DNA of 64,000 nt from Stappia sp. TSB10P1A. GTDB taxonomy: Bacteria; Pseudomonadota; Alphaproteobacteria; Rhizobiales; Stappiaceae. The notes beneath the pieces were generated by a model, which did not search any database, was not told the origin of the DNA, and saw only the letters and a list, made by a program, of their open reading frames with translations. The stretch lies in assembly GCF_900185725.1 (NCBI RefSeq), contig NZ_FYAU01000026.1, positions 248,001 through 312,000 on the forward strand, given 5' to 3'. Positions 53,398-61,250 of this stretch are shown here, one piece after another. The number at the start of each line of letters is the position of its first letter. Position 1 is the first letter of the stretch. Position numbers and translations under genes: made by a program.

Positions 53398-54675
53398 CTA
53401 TTTCTTCAGCTTTGCTTGTTCCAGAGACCAGTATTCCATGTCGAAGAGATCGGCCGTCGACAGCGGCGTAAATCGGCCATAGGCTTCCGACGCTTGGATG
53501 ACCCGTGCCGTCTGCGACGCGAGATCGGCAACGATCCTCGCCTCGGCATCACTGCCCCCGACACCGAACAGTCCCATGCCCCGCACCAGGATCACCCGCG
53601 GCAGCGGGTCAAGCATCGTCTTCGGCTCGCTGGCCTGCGCCGCATGGTGCTCGAAGTAGCGCTCATAACGCCCGGCGAAATCCGCAAGGGCGGCGTCCAG
53701 TTCGGCCGCGCTTTCCGTGCCGTCCAGAACCAGAGGGAACGGCTTGACCCTGATGACATGGTCCGGGGTGATCGTGCCCCGACCGGTGATCTCCACCAGG
53801 TCCGGTATTTGCAGGAGAGTGTCGATTGCCGCATCCGCGCGAAAATCGAGCGCAACGCCCGAGGCAAAGGCTGGCCCGGCAGCCCGGATGCGCTCCGACA
53901 GAAGATCGCGAAAGGCCCGGCTTCCGGCGGTGTCGCCAAGCGGGGCAAGCGGGGGAACGAGACGCACCCCGTGCTCGGCCAGATGCGCCTCCGCCATGTT
54001 CACGAACTCGATCATCCGATCATAGGACTGGCGCGCCGTCTCGCCGAACGTGAAAAGACCGTGATTGACCAGCCAAAGCCCCTCGCAGTCAGGATTTTCG
54101 TCGAAGATCCGCGCTGCCTCGATGGAGAGGTCGTAGCCAGGCATCACATAGGGCACGATGGCAAGGCGCCGGCCATAGAGGCGCCGACCGATTGCTGCTG
54201 CATCAGGCTGGTTCACAAGGGCCAGCACTGCCGCCGCATGGGAATGGTCGACATATTTTGCCGGCAGGAACGCATGAAGCAGGGTTTCGATGGATGGGTT
54301 AGGTGACGCTGGATCGAGCAGATGAGCCCGCAGCAACGCCACCATTTGCGGATCGGACAGGGCAGCCCCCGACCGCGCCTCGCACAGTGGAGCCAGTTCG
54401 AGCGCGGGAAGACCGGGAGCCTTGATCGTCCCCAGGTCCCAGCCGCTGCCCTTCACATGCAGGACGGGCCTGAGCTCGCCGTCGGCCATGCGTCGCCGCG
54501 TCTTGACCGAGGTGTTGCCTCCGCCATGCAGCACGAGATCGGTCTCGCCGCCGATCAGCCGCGACGTGTAGATGCGCAGGGCCAGGTCGCGCTCGGCCTC
54601 CTCCTCCCCGGCTCCGCGCAACCAGGCTGCCGCCTCGTCGTCATTCCACTTGTTGATCATCCGCACGTCATCCAT
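53398..54675 (-). CDS. Class II aldolase (stand-alone RhaD-type aldolase domain)
   Basis: 425 residues similar to the aldolase half of bifunctional class II aldolase/alcohol dehydrogenases. Features are LVLHGGGNTSVK near residue 50, metal ligands H-S-H in YVDHSHAAAVLAL, the third His in LVNHGLFTFG, and a C-terminal helix with LFDMEYWSLEQAKL. The dehydrogenase half is absent. It is the last gene of the leftward Lsr-like operon, just after lsrG. LsrF, which normally cleaves the phosphorylated AI-2 product, is not in the window, so this aldolase may perform a replacement cleavage. That is inference. Confidence 0.87.
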   Translation of the reverse strand: MDDVRMINKWNDDEAAAWLRGAGEEEAERDLALRIYTSRLIGGETDLVLHGGGNTSVKTRRRMADGELRPVLHVKGSGWDLGTIKAPGLPALELAPLCEARSGAALSDPQMVALLRAHLLDPASPNPSIETLLHAFLPAKYVDHSHAAAVLALVNQPDAAAIGRRLYGRRLAIVPYVMPGYDLSIEAARIFDENPDCEGLWLVNHGLFTFGETARQSYDRMIEFVNMAEAHLAEHGVRLVPPLAPLGDTAGSRAFRDLLSERIRAAGPAFASGVALDFRADAAIDTLLQIPDLVEITGRGTITPDHVIRVKPFPLVLDGTESAAELDAALADFAGRYERYFEHHAAQASEPKTMLDPLPRVILVRGMGLFGVGGSDAEARIVADLASQTARVIQASEAYGRFTPLSTADLFDMEYWSLEQAKLKK

Positions 54676-54679
54676 CGCC

Positions 54680-54991
54680 TCAAACCTGCTCGTTCACCAG
54701 ATCCGACATCACCAGTCGATAGATGTCCTTGGTGCGCGGTCCGGTCATGATGTCCTCCAGCAGCGCCACGGTCGTCTTGTAGTGCTCGGTGCGACGGTGA
54801 TCGTCGACGCTCTCGGCGCTGCGGAAGATCTCGACGATGGTGAACCGCGTCTCTTCCTCCGGATCCTGGAGCACGTCGAAACGCAGGTTCCCCGGCTCCC
54901 GGATCGTGCCCTCGTAGTTAATCCGGAAGGCATCGAGGAAATCCTCGATGCGATCCGGCTTCACCTGGATGTGAACCAATTGAACGAACAT
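54680..54991 (-). CDS. lsrG: LsrG-like phospho-AI-2 isomerase (ABM fold)
   Basis: 103 residues of the antibiotic biosynthesis monooxygenase fold. The central stretch GNLRFDVLQDPE with RF-x-I-x-E, H-x-x-T-x-HYKT and MTGPR-x-K matches E. coli LsrG closely (recalled pattern, not a computed alignment). LsrG is known to isomerise phosphorylated DPD (P-AI-2). ATG 54991 gives an N-terminus like E. coli LsrG; a GTG at 55003 overlapping the previous stop is possible. It lies between the mutarotase-like and aldolase genes. Confidence 0.85.
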   Translation of the reverse strand: MFVQLVHIQVKPDRIEDFLDAFRINYEGTIREPGNLRFDVLQDPEEETRFTIVEIFRSAESVDDHRRTEHYKTTVALLEDIMTGPRTKDIYRLVMSDLVNEQV

Positions 54992-54999
54992 CTGCAGGC

Positions 55000-55491
55000 T
55001 CACTCCACGCCGACCTTACCGAACTTCACATTCAACTCGTGACGCTCCGTCCAGCTCTCCGGAACCGGCGCTCCGGTGTTGCTGAACCATTCCTGGACGG
55101 GAATGCCGGAGACGAGCGCGACATTGCCCCAGGGCATCCAGGCGCCGGTGCGCACGATGTATTTCGCACCGCGATAACCATCCTCGTGGAACCAACTGTT
55201 GGGACGGGTGCTGGCCTTGGCGTCGGGGAAGACCTCGGCGACGCCGTTCCAGGCGTTCGGGTTGTTCTCCTTGGCGTCCTCGATCATGTGGTATTCTTCC
55301 ACCCACATTTCCTGGCGGATCGCCCGCAGCACGGTAACCAGATCCGGCACGCCGGGGCACAGGGCCAGATCGATGACCCGGTCGTCATAGGCCATGGGGT
55401 AACCGGCATCGGTGACGAGCAGAATGTCGTCATGGCCCATCTCGGAGATGGCCCGGCTCAGTTTCACGTTAAGAATTCCATTCCGCCGCAT
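55000..55491 (-). CDS. RbsD/FucU-family sugar mutarotase-like protein
   Basis: 163 residues with the RbsD/FucU pattern: ILNVKLSRAISEMGHDDILL with the catalytic His in G-H-D-D, DAGYPM, then EDAKENNP and a C-terminal YIVRTGAWMPWGNVALVSG. The family interconverts ring forms of ribose or fucose. DPD (AI-2 precursor) also cyclises and hydrates, so a mutarotase could supply the open form to the kinase; no experiment on this is known to me. Linear DPD handling here is an inference. ATG follows GAAAGGAC. It lies 33 bp after the ABC ATPase gene. Confidence 0.85.
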   Translation of the reverse strand: MRRNGILNVKLSRAISEMGHDDILLVTDAGYPMAYDDRVIDLALCPGVPDLVTVLRAIRQEMWVEEYHMIEDAKENNPNAWNGVAEVFPDAKASTRPNSWFHEDGYRGAKYIVRTGAWMPWGNVALVSGIPVQEWFSNTGAPVPESWTERHELNVKFGKVGVE

Positions 55492-55524
55492 GGCGTTGTC
55501 CTTTCGTTTGGGAAGGTCGTTGGT

Positions 55525-56250
55525 TCAGGCGTGTCCCTGAACGATGAGAGAGATGATTTCGTCCTGGGAGGTGGTTGCCATGTCGCGCATGCCGGCCATC
55601 ATACCCAGATGCAGGATGGCCACCCGGTCGCAGACCTTGCGCACATGGCCGAGGTCGTGACTGACCATGATGATGCCGATGCCCTTGTCGGCGAGTTCCC
55701 GCACGACGGAGAGGACCTCGTCCCTGGCGCTCGGGCTGAGCGCCGATGTTGGCTCGTCGAGGATGATATAGCGGCTGCCGAAGGCGGTGGTCCGCGCCAG
55801 CGCCGACACCTGCCGCTGGCCACCCGACAGGTGGCCGGACGGCGTGCGGACATCGAAGGGGCGCACGGAGAAGCTGTTGACGATCTCCTGGGCTCGCTTT
55901 CGCATCTCGCCGTATTTCAGGAAGCCGAAGCGGTTGGTGATCTCGCGGCCGAGGAAGATGTTGTGCACCACCGGCATGTCGTCGAACAACGCAAGATCCT
56001 GGTACAGCATCGCAATGCCGGTATCTCGCGCCTCCGACGAACTTGAAAACGAACAGAGCTCGCCGTCCACTTCGATAGTGCCCGTGTCTGGCGTCACCGC
56101 GCCTGCCAGCACCTTCATCAAGGTGGACTTGCCCGCGCCGTTGTCTCCCAGCAGCCCGACCACCTCGCCGGCTTTCACTTCCAGATCGATGTTCTCAATC
56201 GCTTTCACCGGCCCGTAGGATTTGGAAATTCCGCGCAGAACCACGCTCAT
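55525..56250 (-). CDS. Sugar-type (CUT2) ABC transporter ATPase, single domain
   Basis: 241 residues with Walker A LGDNGAGKST, signature LSGGQRQ and Walker B ILDEPTSALSP. Only one ATPase domain is present, whereas RbsA and LsrA have two, which resembles FrcA of the fructose transporter. ATG 56250 (MSVVLRGISKSYGPVKAIEN) is the usual start; upstream GTG at 56295 would run into the hairpin. It works with the permease at 57503-58528 and the binding protein at 56322-57461. Confidence 0.9.
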   Translation of the reverse strand: MSVVLRGISKSYGPVKAIENIDLEVKAGEVVGLLGDNGAGKSTLMKVLAGAVTPDTGTIEVDGELCSFSSSSEARDTGIAMLYQDLALFDDMPVVHNIFLGREITNRFGFLKYGEMRKRAQEIVNSFSVRPFDVRTPSGHLSGGQRQVSALARTTAFGSRYIILDEPTSALSPSARDEVLSVVRELADKGIGIIMVSHDLGHVRKVCDRVAILHLGMMAGMRDMATTSQDEIISLIVQGHA

Positions 56251-56284
56251 GTCATGCCATCCAGTCTTCGCAGATATCTTGGAG

Positions 56285-56309
56285 GCGGGGGCCACATCGC
56301 GGCCCCCGC
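56285..56309 (-). other. Stem-loop after the binding-protein gene
   Basis: Perfect 9-bp stem GCGGGGGCC / GGCCCCCGC with a 7-base loop between the binding-protein stop and the ATPase start. It mirrors the hairpin at 26937-26961 and probably protects the binding-protein transcript from 3' decay. Confidence 0.5.
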
Positions 56310-56321
56310 AACATGGGAGGC

Positions 56322-57461
56322 TCAGCGGTCGAGCTGGCCGGAATAGCGGAAAGCATGCGCAGTTTCCGCGTCGATCGCCTCGCTCGACATCTTGTAGTCC
56401 AGCGGCTTGATCGTCGCGGCCAGGACGACCGGCACCGGGTCACCCTGCGCGTGGGCCCGGATGGCTTCCGCGACCGCGACGCCCCAGTCGTCATTGACGC
56501 GGAACGCCGTCACCTTCAGGCCGCCTTCCTTGATCGACTTCAGTTCGTCGGCGCCGCCGCCCCAGCCGTTGATGATGACGTCATCCAGAACGCCGCGCTC
56601 GGTCGCGGCCGCCAGCACGCCAAGCGCCACGGCGGTGTTGCCCGCGTGCAGCATCCGGATGTCGGGATGGCGGCTCAACAGCGCGTTGGCTCCGCTGAAG
56701 GCGAGCTCGCGGTCGCCGTTCGCCTCGAACTCGCCGACCAGTTCCATGTTGGAGTTCTTGGTAACGCAGTCGGCGAAATGGTCCGACCGCTGGCTGTCGA
56801 TGAGGCCGGGAATGTAGCGCACGAGTGCGAACTTGCCCTCGCCGCCGGTCTCTCCGATCACCCACTGACACAGAGCCTCGGCGCCGATCGTATGGTCGAA
56901 ACCGACATGGGTAATCGGTTGCTTGTCGGTGCCGTAGGTTTCCACGAAAGGATTGACGACGTTCATCACCAGCGTGGGCAGGGTCTCGGCAAGGCGGGAG
57001 ATGTTCGACTTCTGCACCTGATACTCGGACGGGCCGATCACGACATAGTCGAAGTTGCCGGCCAGAACCTGCTCGACCTGTGCACCCTGCCGGTCGTGCT
57101 CGTCCGGCTTGATCATGAACTCGGTGATCTCGAAGGGCACGCCGAGTTCTTCAAGGCGCTTGCGGGTCGAGATATTGAGACGGGCCCAGGCGTCCGAGGT
57201 TTCAAGGCTCGGGAACATCAAGGCGATGCGCAGCGGCTTGTCGAACGTCTTGGTGCTGGCAACCGGCTCGGCAACCACCGACTTCATGAACTCGTCCATG
57301 GCCGCCCGTTCGGCCGGCACCATTTCGTGCAGCTCGGGGAGCAGGAAGTAGCCGCGCTCCTTGGCGCCTGCCGGCACCTCCTGGGCCGCAAGCGGCAAGG
57401 ACAGGGCAAGGGTTGCGGCTCCGGTCAGCAGGATTGTTCTTGCAAGGGTCTTCTTGGTCAT
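56322..57461 (-). CDS. Periplasmic sugar/AI-2-type binding protein
   Basis: 379 residues with a signal peptide (cleavage after PLAAQ, about residue 27) and the type I periplasmic-binding fold of the ribose/galactose/LsrB group: LRIALMFPSLETSDAWARLN, YVVIGPSEYQVQ, IGAEALCQWVIGETGGEGKF, VIINGWGGGADELKSIKEG. ATG 57461 follows GGAGGAG. The linked lsrR/K/G homologues make an AI-2-related ligand likely, but binding residues of LsrB were not checked one by one. Confidence 0.9.
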   Translation of the reverse strand: MTKKTLARTILLTGAATLALSLPLAAQEVPAGAKERGYFLLPELHEMVPAERAAMDEFMKSVVAEPVASTKTFDKPLRIALMFPSLETSDAWARLNISTRKRLEELGVPFEITEFMIKPDEHDRQGAQVEQVLAGNFDYVVIGPSEYQVQKSNISRLAETLPTLVMNVVNPFVETYGTDKQPITHVGFDHTIGAEALCQWVIGETGGEGKFALVRYIPGLIDSQRSDHFADCVTKNSNMELVGEFEANGDRELAFSGANALLSRHPDIRMLHAGNTAVALGVLAAATERGVLDDVIINGWGGGADELKSIKEGGLKVTAFRVNDDWGVAVAEAIRAHAQGDPVPVVLAATIKPLDYKMSSEAIDAETAHAFRYSGQLDR

Positions 57462-57502
57462 TTCGTCTCCTCCACTTTGGTTTTTTTGGTATTTGGGTAA
57501 AT

Positions 57503-58528
57503 CTATTCCTCGCTGCGGCTGTTGCTGCGGGAGTAGAGGCCGATGGTGATCAGGATGACGGCGCCGGCGGCCACGTGTTGCCAGAAGGCCTCGAAGCCGA
57601 GCATCACCACGGCATTGGTGATGGTGGCGAGCAACCACGCCCCGAGCAGCGTGCCGATGATCGAGCCGCGTCCGCCGAACAGGTTGGTGCCGCCGACGAT
57701 CACCGCCGCGACCGTGTTCAGCAGGATTGTCACCGCACCCGAGGCGACGACCGCATCGAGACGACCGGTCAGGATGATGCCGCCAAGCGCCGCGATCAGG
57801 CCCATGAACACATAGACGCCAACCCGGTAGTTGAGGACGCTGATGCCGAGCCGCCGGGCCGCGATCGGGTTGCCGCCGACCGCATGCAGCCGGGCGCCGA
57901 TCTTGTGATAGGCAAAGATGCAATGCGCCGCGACGATGAAGGTGAGCGCGATAATCAGCGGCATCGGGATTCCGAGCAGCCGCCCGCGTCCGAGCCAGGT
58001 GACGAATTCCGGAAAGCCGAAGAAGACGCCGCCGCCGGCATAGACCAGCGCAAGCCCGCGGAACACGAGCTCCGTCGAAAGCGTGACGATGAAGTCCGGC
58101 ATCCGCAGCTTGGTGATCAGCAGACCGTTGATCAGGCCGCAAAGCCCTCCCGTCGCGAAACCGACAAGCACCGCGAGCCAGAGCGGCAGGCCGAAATCCT
58201 TAAGGGCGGCCGCAAAGGCAACGCTGGACAGCGTCAGAATCGCGCCGATCGACAGATCGATGCCACGGGCGGTGATGACGGCCGTCATACCGATGCCCAG
58301 CAACATGATCAGCGACGCGTCGAGGGAGATCGCCCGCATGTTGCCGACGGAAAAGAAGCTCGGCGTGGTGAAGGCCATGATCAGGGCAATGATGCCCAGC
58401 ATCACCGCCGGCGCAGCCAGCGGGACCTTCGTGGGGCCGAAGAGCGGGGGCAGGTTGCCGCGCCAGTTCGAGGTTTCGAGCACCTGGCGCTGCCGCGCAG
58501 CCGGGCCATCGTCTTGTACGAGTGCCAA
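57503..58528 (-). CDS. CUT2-family ABC transporter permease
   Basis: 341 residues with about nine membrane helices and the family motifs MTAVITARGIDLSIGAILTL and FIVTLSTELVFRGLALVYAG; the ARRLGISVLNYRVGVYVFMG loop is also typical. TTG at 58528 is used as start because GGGAGGG lies five bases upstream. It is the first gene of the leftward transport operon, 18 bp from a repeated TGTTCATTTG element. Only one permease gene is present, so it probably works as a homodimer (LsrC/LsrD are two in enteric bacteria). Confidence 0.9.
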   Translation of the reverse strand: MALVQDDGPAARQRQVLETSNWRGNLPPLFGPTKVPLAAPAVMLGIIALIMAFTTPSFFSVGNMRAISLDASLIMLLGIGMTAVITARGIDLSIGAILTLSSVAFAAALKDFGLPLWLAVLVGFATGGLCGLINGLLITKLRMPDFIVTLSTELVFRGLALVYAGGGVFFGFPEFVTWLGRGRLLGIPMPLIIALTFIVAAHCIFAYHKIGARLHAVGGNPIAARRLGISVLNYRVGVYVFMGLIAALGGIILTGRLDAVVASGAVTILLNTVAAVIVGGTNLFGGRGSIIGTLLGAWLLATITNAVVMLGFEAFWQHVAAGAVILITIGLYSRSNSRSEE

Positions 58529-58546
58529 TATTCCCTCCCAGAAATA

Positions 58547-58579
58547 TGTTCATTTGTTTTTTGTTGGATCAATTGAACA
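58547..58579. promoter_or_regulatory. Candidate LsrR operator upstream of the transport operon
   Basis: TGTTCATTTG (58547-58556) and CAATTGAACA (58570-58579) form an inverted repeat, 9 of 10 positions matched, with 13 bases between. It begins 18 bp from the TTG start of the permease gene. The left arm is shared with the lsrR / LVIVD intergenic site. Confidence 0.55.
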
Positions 58580-58706
58580 CACAGCTTGGAAAGAGTGTCA
58601 AGCGCCTCGTTTTACCTCCGCGCCATCGGCACCTGCGCGCGCAGCCGCACGCCCTGCCAGGCAGGGGGCGGGAAGGTCGGAAAACAGGCGGGAAGAAGCG
58701 CGCGGA

Positions 58707-59639
58707 TCACCCCACCAGAGCGTGGGCGGTCTGCTCGTCAGTGATGAAGATATTGATGAAATCGCCCTGCAGGGCCGCCCGTATCGCGGGTACCTTATCG
58801 AGGCCACCGGAGGCGGCGATCATCCGCGGAGCCTCGCGGTAGCTCTCCAGCGGCAAGCCGATCACCCGTTCGTGCAATGGCAGGTCGATCTCCTTGCCCT
58901 CAGCATCGAAGAACCGGCAAAGAACGTCGCCGATCGCGCCGCTCCGGCGCATCGCCTCAATCTCTGCGGGGTGGACATAACCGCGGCGGATGACGCTGGC
59001 GGTCTCGTCAACCGCGCCAATGCCGACCAGCGCGAAATCGGCCTTCAGCGCCATCTGCAATGTGTTGCGCACGCTGGCGTCGCGCAGCATCGCCTTGGCG
59101 ATCTGGGCATCCTCCACCACCAGCGGCGCCGGCACGAGGAACATCTTGCAATCGGCGCTGACCACACGAAGCCCGTCGACATAGGCCTGAACACCGCCGG
59201 TCATGCCGACAAGGTCGATCCGGCGATCGTTCACCAGATGCCCCAGGCGGCGGATCGCCGCGCCGACCATTTCCCCCCAGCCGACCGCCAGAAGCCCGCC
59301 TTCATCCAGGCGCTGCATGAGGAACTGGGCCGCGGCCTGGCCAAGTCTTTCGCTGCGCGGCTCCCCCGGTAGATGCGGGATAACTCGCACTTCCTCCAGC
59401 TTGAACCGGTCCTGCAAGCGACGCTCGATCTCCAGGCATCCCTGCAAGGCGGAGTTGATCCGCACCTCCAGCATGCCGCTGCGGCGACCGTTCTCAAGCA
59501 TTCGGGAGACCTTGATACGCGGCAGACCCAGCTTTTCGCCAATCGCCTGTTGGGTCAGCCCATCATGGTAGTAATACCAGGCCACACGGGCCAGCAGCGC
59601 GTCTTCCTCGGAAATGATCGGCGTCTCGAATGCAGTCAT
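58707..59639 (-). CDS. lsrR: LsrR-like regulator (SorC/DeoR family)
   Basis: 310 residues. The N-terminal helix-turn-helix (VAWYYYHDGLTQQAIGEKLG and IKVSRMLENGRRSGMLEVRI) is followed by the SorC sugar-phosphate-binding domain (LLAVGWGEMVGAAIRRLG; GMTGGVQAYVDGL; DFALVGIGAVDE; GAIGDVLCRFFDAEGKEI). The residue pattern follows E. coli LsrR closely (recalled, not aligned by machine). LsrR represses the lsr genes until phosphorylated AI-2 binds. ATG 59639 is chosen over a GTG at 59657. It is divergent from the LVIVD protein gene and stands behind the transport operon. Confidence 0.9.
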   Translation of the reverse strand: MTAFETPIISEEDALLARVAWYYYHDGLTQQAIGEKLGLPRIKVSRMLENGRRSGMLEVRINSALQGCLEIERRLQDRFKLEEVRVIPHLPGEPRSERLGQAAAQFLMQRLDEGGLLAVGWGEMVGAAIRRLGHLVNDRRIDLVGMTGGVQAYVDGLRVVSADCKMFLVPAPLVVEDAQIAKAMLRDASVRNTLQMALKADFALVGIGAVDETASVIRRGYVHPAEIEAMRRSGAIGDVLCRFFDAEGKEIDLPLHERVIGLPLESYREAPRMIAASGGLDKVPAIRAALQGDFINIFITDEQTAHALVG

Positions 59640-59955
59640 GGACGATCTCTCAGGCACGCGCCAAGACGTCGGCCCCGTCTGACGCAGGGGCCTCCGCGTG
59701 AAAACGCGACGGCATTACGAATCAGGCTCCGCCAAACTTCAAGCCGAAACCGGCCAACCTTGGTCCAGCGCGTTTGCCCCAGGACCGACGACCCGGTCAA
59801 GGCAAAAAGCGGGACGCGGCGCTTGACGAGTCCCAACGGGAATGTTCATATGTTTTACATAAACACAAATGATCTATTCGTAAAGCGATCCGGCATCCGC
59901 TGCCGCACCTCGAAGGAGGCGGTGGACAGCCAGACGTTCCCCCGGAGAGGAAACC
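59640..59955. other. Divergent intergenic region, lsrR / LVIVD gene
   Basis: 316 bp without a supported gene. The left two thirds are GC-rich. The right third (59842-59880) is AT-rich and holds the shared operator-like element, so both promoters probably lie there or next to it. Confidence 0.6.
59842..59866. promoter_or_regulatory. Candidate LsrR operator in the divergent region
   Basis: ATGTTCATATGTTTT (59842-59856) matches 14 of 15 bases of the element at 58546-58560. With the following TACATAAACA it forms an imperfect palindrome of the TGTTnAT type. It lies about 90 bp before the LVIVD gene. Confidence 0.5.
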
Positions 59956-61218
59956 ATGACCACCGCAACCACCCTGCGCGCGCCCGCCCACGCTTTCAAC
60001 ATGCAACTGATTGGCCACTGCACCCAGGGAGGGAGATCCGACGGTACGCAGATCATGGTGCGCGACGGCTACGCCTATGTGGCCCACATCTTCTCGAAGG
60101 GCTTCAGCGTGATCGACGTTCGCGATTCCGCCCGCCCTCGCACGGTGAACTATATCCCCTCCCCTGCCAATACCTGGTCGCTGCATCTTCAGGTGCATGA
60201 CAACCTCCTGCTGACGGTTCACGCGCAGGACCAGTTTGCCAAGCCGGAGAGCGACGACGAGCGCAACTACTACAAGGCAGATACTAGCGATATCTCCAAG
60301 GCGATGCAGTCGGCGGACCGCAACCACTCCGCCGGCATGGCCGTCTACGACTTGACCGATCCCGTAAACCCGCGACAGATCGGCTTCATGCCGGTCAATG
60401 GCGTTGGCCTCCATCGCATCTGGTATGCGGGCGGGCGCTGGGCCTATGCGTCCGCGCAGATCGAGGGGTTCACCGACTTCATTCTCGTGACCATCGACAT
60501 GTCCGATCCCACAAGACCGGAGATCGTCGGCCGCTTCTGGCTGCCGGGAATGAACGTCGCTGCCGACGAGGTGCCGGACTGGCCGCTTGCGGAGGGGCGC
60601 TACAGCCTGCACCACCCGATCGTCCATGGCGACACCGCCTATTGCGGCTGGCGCGATGCCTGCCTCGTCGTGGTCGATGTGAAGGACCGCGCGGCTCCCA
60701 GGATGATTGCGCATCGCAACTGGGCGCCGCCCTTTGGCGGCGGCACCCACAACTGCCTGCCTCTGCCGGATCGCGACCTGCTGATCGTGGTCGACGAGAC
60801 GGTCCTCGACAACGAGGAGGACGGCGACAAGCCGATCTGGGTCTTCGATATCCGCAACCCCGCCAATCCGGTCTCCATCGCCACCTTCCCCAAGCCCAAC
60901 GACCGCGACTACAAGGCCGTCGGCGGCCATTTCGGACCGCACAACGTGCATGAAAACCGGCCGGGCAGCTTCGTCAGCTCGACGCTAATCTTCTCCACCT
61001 GGCAGAACGCCGGCCTGAGGGTCCACGACATTTCCAACCCCTACGCCCCCCGTGAAGTCGGCGCGCTCGTGCCCCAGGCGCCGACACATCATGTCGACCA
61101 CCGTCCGGGCCGGCCGCTGGTTATCAACACCACCGACGTCTTCGTGGACTCTGCGGGCCTTGTCTATTTTACTGATTTCAGCGGCGGCGGCCTGCACATC
61201 GCCGAGTTCAACGGCTGA
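59956..61218 (+). CDS. LVIVD-repeat (beta-propeller) protein
   Basis: 420 residues with repeated LVIVD-type blades: GYAYVAHIFSKGFSVIDVRD, AGMAVYDLTDPVNPRQIGFM, FILVTIDMSDPTRPEIVGRF, ACLVVVDVKDRAAPRMIAH, IWVFDIRNPANPVSIATF and AGLRVHDISNPYAPREVGAL. No signal peptide is visible, so it is probably cytoplasmic, unlike most LVIVD proteins. His clusters (LHHPIVHGD; PTHHVDHRPG) might bind metal. ATG 59956 follows GAGAGGAAACC. It is 32 bp upstream of lsrK on the same strand and so is part of the AI-2-like locus; its role is unknown. Confidence 0.85.
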   Translation: MTTATTLRAPAHAFNMQLIGHCTQGGRSDGTQIMVRDGYAYVAHIFSKGFSVIDVRDSARPRTVNYIPSPANTWSLHLQVHDNLLLTVHAQDQFAKPESDDERNYYKADTSDISKAMQSADRNHSAGMAVYDLTDPVNPRQIGFMPVNGVGLHRIWYAGGRWAYASAQIEGFTDFILVTIDMSDPTRPEIVGRFWLPGMNVAADEVPDWPLAEGRYSLHHPIVHGDTAYCGWRDACLVVVDVKDRAAPRMIAHRNWAPPFGGGTHNCLPLPDRDLLIVVDETVLDNEEDGDKPIWVFDIRNPANPVSIATFPKPNDRDYKAVGGHFGPHNVHENRPGSFVSSTLIFSTWQNAGLRVHDISNPYAPREVGALVPQAPTHHVDHRPGRPLVINTTDVFVDSAGLVYFTDFSGGGLHIAEFNG

Positions 61219-61250
61219 GACCGGCCGGCACACGCGACGAGGAGAGCTCA

